From an uncultured Akkermansia sp. (GTDB lineage: Bacteria > Verrucomicrobiota > Verrucomicrobiia > Verrucomicrobiales > Akkermansiaceae): a stretch of 10,196 nt of DNA. The translations under genes were made by a program, and so were the position numbers. The stretch spans positions 1-10,196 of the forward strand of contig CAJGCY010000093.1 in the NCBI GenBank assembly GCA_904501955.1. The letters run 5' to 3'. Positions 7,165 through 10,196 of this stretch are shown in pieces; the first letter of the stretch is position 1, and each line of letters begins with the position of its first letter. The notes beneath the pieces are model-generated. The model made no database searches. It was not told the origin of the DNA and worked only from the letters and a program-made list of their open reading frames with translations.

Positions 7165-7193
7165 ATTTTGCCATTTTCCGCCCCCTTTAGCAA
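7165..7193 (-). promoter_or_regulatory. Promoter-like element for the amidase-recG operon, leaderless geometry
   Basis: Read on the - strand there is TTGCTA (7193-7188), a 17-bp spacer and CAAAAT (7170-7165), then six bases to the ATG at 7158. The hexamers are only moderate matches. The spacing is the same as at the 2510 and 7326 genes, and that supports both the promoter and the choice of start codon. Confidence 0.45.
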
Positions 7194-7290
7194 GCGTAAT
7201 TTTTGTAATAACACCCATTTTTATTTCACTACGCGCGTGCGACGGAATGTTTTGCGCGCAGGAATTTGCCCGAACAGCGAGAATTTAGGC

Positions 7291-7319
7291 TTGAAAAAAA
7301 GGCGGAATAGGTGTATAAG
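7291..7319 (+). promoter_or_regulatory. Sigma-70-like promoter of gltX, leaderless geometry
   Basis: TTGAAA (7291-7296), 17 bp and TATAAG (7314-7319) are followed six bases later by the gltX ATG. The AAGG at 7317-7320 could instead be read as a ribosome site about five bases from the ATG. It overlaps the -10, so both readings cannot hold for the same transcript. Confidence 0.6.
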
Positions 7320-7325
7320 GCGCGC

Positions 7326-8681
7326 ATGTCAACGGCTATACGTACACGTTTCGCACCGTCGCCCACCGGCTATCTGCACATCGGTGGTGCACGCACCGCT
7401 TTGTTCAATTACCTCTTCGCCCGCAAGATGGGCGGCACGTTCATTCTGCGCATTGAAGACACGGACCAAGAACGCCATGTGGAGGATGCCATGAAGGCTA
7501 TCTTCACAGGCATGAGCTGGCTCGGGCTTGATTGGGATGAAGGTGAAGGCAAGGGTGGCCCCTGCGAACCGTACTTCCAGAGCCAACGTAAGGACATTTA
7601 CGACCGTTACTTCAACAAGTTGGTGAAGATGGGGCGCGTGTATGAGTGCCCTGCCCCCAACAAGCGCGACAAGAACGGTGATGAGATTCCCGGCACCAGC
7701 GAGGGCACGGTGTGGCGTTTCCGCTTTAAGCGAGAGGGCGTCATGACGCTGCATGACCTTGTTTGCGGTGATATTTCCGTGGACTACACCAACGAGGACA
7801 ACACCCCGGACATGGTGGTGAAGCGTACGGACGGCTCCTACATCTTCCACCTCGTGAACGTGGTGGATGACATCGAGATGAAGATTTCACACGTCATCCG
7901 CGGTGAGGACCACATTATGAACACCTTCAAGCACCTGCAGCTTTTCGACGCATTCGGCGTAGAGCCGCCCGTGTATGCTCACATTCCGCTCATCCAGAAC
8001 CCGGATGGCTCCAAGATGAGCAAGCGCGACGTAGGTGCACAGCTCGGCAACTACCCGGAGGAGGGCTTCCTGCCGGATGCCGTTATCAACTTCATTGCCC
8101 TGCTCGGCTGGAGCAGCAAGAGCGATGAGGAGGTGTTCACCAAGGAGCAGCTCATCGACCTCTTCTCTCTGGAGAATGTGAACCGCGCCGCCGCTAAGTT
8201 TGACATCACCAAGTGCAAGTGGATGAACCAGCAGCACATCATGAAGCTGGAGCCCGCTCGCTTTGTGGAGTTGGCTATGCCCTTCTGCACGGCTGCCGGG
8301 CTGCAGGATACTCCGCAGCTGCGCGAGGTGCTGCCCGCCGTGCAGACCAAGGTGCAGTTGCTCAGCGAGGTACCCGCATGGTGCAAGTGGGTACAGGTGC
8401 TGGAGTACGAGCAGGACAACATGGCTAAGCTGCAGGAGAACGCCCGCGAGATGCTCGGACACCTGACGGCAGCATTCAACGGCATCACGGACTGGAGCGG
8501 TGAGGCAGCATTCCAGGTTATCAAGCCGCTTGCCAAGGAAAACGGCGTGAAGGTGGGTGCTATGATGTTCCCTCTGCGCATGGCGCTGACCGGCACACAC
8601 GCCGGCCCGGGCATCGATGTCATCATGCAGGTGCTCGGCCGCGATGAGGTACTGCGCCGCATCTCCGTATTCCCCTGCTGA
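7326..8681 (+). CDS. gltX: Glutamyl-tRNA synthetase (class I), compact form
   Basis: This enzyme attaches glutamate to tRNA(Glu) in the cytoplasm. The product is 451 residues from ATG 7326. An upstream in-frame GTG at 7311 lies inside the promoter and is less likely. The HIGH-type motif is Tyr-Leu-His-Ile-Gly-Gly at residues 16-21. Arg-Ile-Glu-Asp-Thr-Asp is at 42-47, Arg-Gly-Glu-Asp-His at 192-196, and the Lys-Met-Ser-Lys-Arg loop at 230-234. The C-terminal anticodon-binding helical region runs from about 300 to the end. The family is usually about 470-500 residues. Here the segment after Val-Tyr-Glu-Cys (about 105-130) is shortened and lacks the Cys-x-Cys...Cys cluster that binds zinc in the E. 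coli enzyme. The gene is divergent from the amidase-recG operon and ends before a strong hairpin terminator. Confidence 0.96.
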   Translation: MSTAIRTRFAPSPTGYLHIGGARTALFNYLFARKMGGTFILRIEDTDQERHVEDAMKAIFTGMSWLGLDWDEGEGKGGPCEPYFQSQRKDIYDRYFNKLVKMGRVYECPAPNKRDKNGDEIPGTSEGTVWRFRFKREGVMTLHDLVCGDISVDYTNEDNTPDMVVKRTDGSYIFHLVNVVDDIEMKISHVIRGEDHIMNTFKHLQLFDAFGVEPPVYAHIPLIQNPDGSKMSKRDVGAQLGNYPEEGFLPDAVINFIALLGWSSKSDEEVFTKEQLIDLFSLENVNRAAAKFDITKCKWMNQQHIMKLEPARFVELAMPFCTAAGLQDTPQLREVLPAVQTKVQLLSEVPAWCKWVQVLEYEQDNMAKLQENAREMLGHLTAAFNGITDWSGEAAFQVIKPLAKENGVKVGAMMFPLRMALTGTHAGPGIDVIMQVLGRDEVLRRISVFPC

Positions 8682-8716
8682 TTTCACCATCCGTAAAACA
8701 CCATATTTCAGGGCAT

Positions 8717-8746
8717 GGGCGCGCGTACACGCGCCCTGCTTTTTTC
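8717..8746 (+). terminator. Rho-independent terminator after gltX
   Basis: There is a 7-bp stem GGGCGCG (8717-8723), a six-base loop, CGCGCCC (8730-8736), and then a T-rich run through 8745. It lies between gltX and queA, ending only eight bases before the queA ATG. It may therefore reduce or modulate read-through into queA rather than fully isolate it. Confidence 0.8.
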
Positions 8747-8753
8747 AAGAACC

Positions 8754-9731
8754 ATGCGAACCATTGACTTTGACTATCACTTACCGGAGGAGCTGATTGC
8801 GGATCGCCCGCTGCCGGACCGCTCCGCCAGCCGTATGCTGGTGGTGCACCGCGATACCGGACTCATCGAGCACCGCCACTTCTCGGATATTCTGGACTAC
8901 GTGCAGCCCGGTGATCATTTTGTGCTGAATAACACCAAAGTGGTGCCCGCCCGTTATTTCAGCAATGATGGTTCCATCGAACTGGTACGCGCAGGCTTGG
9001 CTCAGGAGCTCGTGTGGAAATGCATGGTCCGCCCCGGCAAAAAGATGAAAATCGGGCGCACCGTTCAGGTGGGAGATGCCACCGGCACAGTCGAATCCAT
9101 TGATGAAGAGGGCTACCGCTACATCCGCTGGGATAAGTTCGTGGACCCCGAGGTATATGGGCGCCTTGCGCTGCCGCACTACATGAACCGAGAAAGCGAA
9201 CCGGCAGATAAAGAACGCTACCAAACCGTATATGCGGAGCATGAAGGCGCCATTGCAGCCCCCACCGCAGGACTCCACTTCACCCCGGAAATCCTGCAGC
9301 AAGTGCCGCACAGCTTCGTCACGCTGCATGTGGGCGTCGGTACCTTCCGTCCCGTGAAGGCGGAGTTCATTACAGACCACCACATGCATTCCGAGAGTTT
9401 CACCATGCCGCAGGACACGGCAACAGCTATCGAGGCAGCCAAGCGAGTTATCGCTGTGGGCACCACCAGCGTGCGCGTGCTCGAGACTCTGGCAGCACGC
9501 CATGGGCGCCCCTTGCCCGCCTGCAGCGGTGATACAAACATCTTCATCTACCCCGGCTATGAGTACAAAGTAGTCGGCGGCTTGCTCACTAATTTCCACC
9601 TGCCGCAAAGCACGCTCATCATGCTGGTGTGCGCGTTCGCCGGCAAAGAGCTCACCATGGAGGCCTACCGCCAAGCGGTGGAGCAGCGCTACCGCTTCTT
9701 CTCCTACGGAGACTGCATGCTGATTCTGTGA
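8754..9731 (+). CDS. queA: S-adenosylmethionine:tRNA ribosyltransferase-isomerase QueA
   Basis: QueA transfers and isomerises the ribosyl part of S-adenosylmethionine onto 7-aminomethyl-7-deazaguanine at the tRNA wobble position, giving epoxyqueuosine. The start is ATG 8754. It opens with the typical Phe-Asp-Tyr-His-Leu-Pro-Glu-Glu-Leu-Ile-Ala and gives 325 residues, slightly short for the family. A longer in-frame reading from 8715 would run through the gltX terminator and is rejected. Family motifs are Leu-Asn-Asn-Thr-Lys-Val at 58-63, Ala-Pro-Thr-Ala-Gly-Leu-His-Phe-Thr at 169-177 and Gly-Val-Gly-Thr-Phe-Arg-Pro-Val at 194-201. Further motifs are Asp-His-His-Met-His-Ser-Glu at 208-214, Gly-Thr-Thr-Ser-Val-Arg at 236-241 and Thr-Asn-Phe-His-Leu-Pro at 279-284. 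No strong own promoter or ribosome site is visible in the 72 bases after gltX. Confidence 0.97.
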   Translation: MRTIDFDYHLPEELIADRPLPDRSASRMLVVHRDTGLIEHRHFSDILDYVQPGDHFVLNNTKVVPARYFSNDGSIELVRAGLAQELVWKCMVRPGKKMKIGRTVQVGDATGTVESIDEEGYRYIRWDKFVDPEVYGRLALPHYMNRESEPADKERYQTVYAEHEGAIAAPTAGLHFTPEILQQVPHSFVTLHVGVGTFRPVKAEFITDHHMHSESFTMPQDTATAIEAAKRVIAVGTTSVRVLETLAARHGRPLPACSGDTNIFIYPGYEYKVVGGLLTNFHLPQSTLIMLVCAFAGKELTMEAYRQAVEQRYRFFSYGDCMLIL

Positions 9732-9752
9732 GCACTCCGAGCGCCCCTCAGG

Positions 9753-9778
9753 AAGCCCCTTTTCAGGGGGCTTTTTTT
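9753..9778 (+). terminator. Rho-independent terminator after queA
   Basis: AAGCCCC (9753-9759), a T-rich loop and GGGGCTT (9767-9773) form a stem followed by a T run to 9778. It lies about 20 bases after the queA stop. Confidence 0.85.
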
Positions 9779-9856
9779 GAAATCTTCATGCGCGGTATAA
9801 GATACGCTCCGGTTAAGTGTTTAGTTGAGTTCACCCTGCTCGAGAAATCGGAAGTT

Positions 9857-10140
9857 GGAGCACCGTCAGGTGCTCCTCGCGTGAGGCCGTTAGGCCGAAC
9901 GTTCGCGCGAGCGACAGCGAGCGTTCGCGTGTAGGGGCGTAAGCCCCAAGCGTTCGCGTGAGTGACAACGAACGTTCGCGTGAGCCGTAGGCGCCAGCCT
10001 CGGCGTAGCAAGCGAGTGCAGCGAGACGCGAAGACGGGAACTGAAATGTGTATTACCGCGGGCGCATGCCCGCCTAACTTGAAGCCCCGTAGGGGCGACG
10101 GACGTTAGTCAGGCGGTGGAGTGAGCGTCAGCGAACGAAA
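9857..10140. repeat. Hairpin and degenerate short-repeat cluster
   Basis: No gene is visible from 9780 to the end of the window. Hairpins with four-base or shorter loops stand in a row: GGAGCACC/GTCA/GGTGCTCC (9857-9876), GGCC/GTTA/GGCC (9885-9896) and GGGGC/GTAA/GCCCC (9934-9947). Two more follow: GCGGGC/GCAT/GCCCGC (10058-10073) and GCCCC/GTA/GGGGC (10084-10096). Between them CGTTCGCG recurs at about 9899, 9922, 9951 and 9973, accompanied by GCGAGCGACAGCGAGCG-like text. CGCC...TAAC (10071-10078) can pair with GTTA (10104-10107) and GGCG (10112-10115) around the last hairpin. This could be an intergenic repeat element of a family dispersed in the genome, or a structured RNA. The remaining 10141-10196 shows nothing I can name. 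Confidence 0.7.
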
Positions 10141-10196
10141 CCCCTGTATAGCAACAAAAAAGGAAATGGAACCCAGGGAACCTGTGGTGACATATA

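Noticed and set aside
6451..7494. Long + strand frame opposite the amidase gene
   Set aside because: It is a shadow of the GC-rich amidase gene and runs into gltX out of frame. The - strand product has clear amidase motifs.
9857..10140. CRISPR array
   Set aside because: The repeats are degenerate, unequal in spacing and self-complementary. There are no uniform spacers and no cas genes.

Overview
The window looks like chromosomal DNA of a Gram-negative bacterium. The Sec/lipoprotein signals and the RHS protein fit this. The RHS core ending, with its Trp-Ser-Ser-Glu-Val-Trp-Asp and Tyr-Tyr-Asn-Tyr-Arg motifs, resembles RHS proteins I associate with Verrucomicrobiota such as Akkermansia. That assignment is inference from memory, not a search result.

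Layout. (1) 1-1320 is the 3' part of an RHS-repeat gene on the + strand. It has a GC-rich conserved core and an AT-rich, unrecognised C-terminal tip. (2) 1321-4336 is an AT-rich accessory block of hypothetical exported or membrane proteins on both strands. It includes one gene apparently split by an in-frame TAG (2510-3400). It also includes a degenerate direct repeat (3244-3475 and 4176-4409), and both copies of that repeat carry the last 24 codons of recG. This is a place where genes next to an RHS toxin-like tip, candidate immunity genes, have been exchanged or stacked against the fixed recG end. (3) 4337-7158 (- strand) is a GC-rich two-gene operon. A putative amidase lipoprotein overlaps recG by one base (TGATG). 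(4) 7326-9731 (+ strand) carries gltX (glutamyl-tRNA synthetase, unusually compact) and queA (queuosine tRNA modification), each followed by a terminator-like hairpin. (5) 9780-10196 has no gene. It is packed with short hairpins and degenerate repeats.

Two aspects stand out. First, the RHS tip, the AT-rich orphan genes and the duplicated recG end together look like a cassette-exchange locus whose toxin and immunity proteins I do not recognise. Second, three genes (2510, 7158 on the - strand, and 7326) share an identical geometry: a -35-like hexamer, 17 bp, a -10-like hexamer, then exactly 6 nt to the ATG. This predicts leaderless or nearly leaderless mRNAs.
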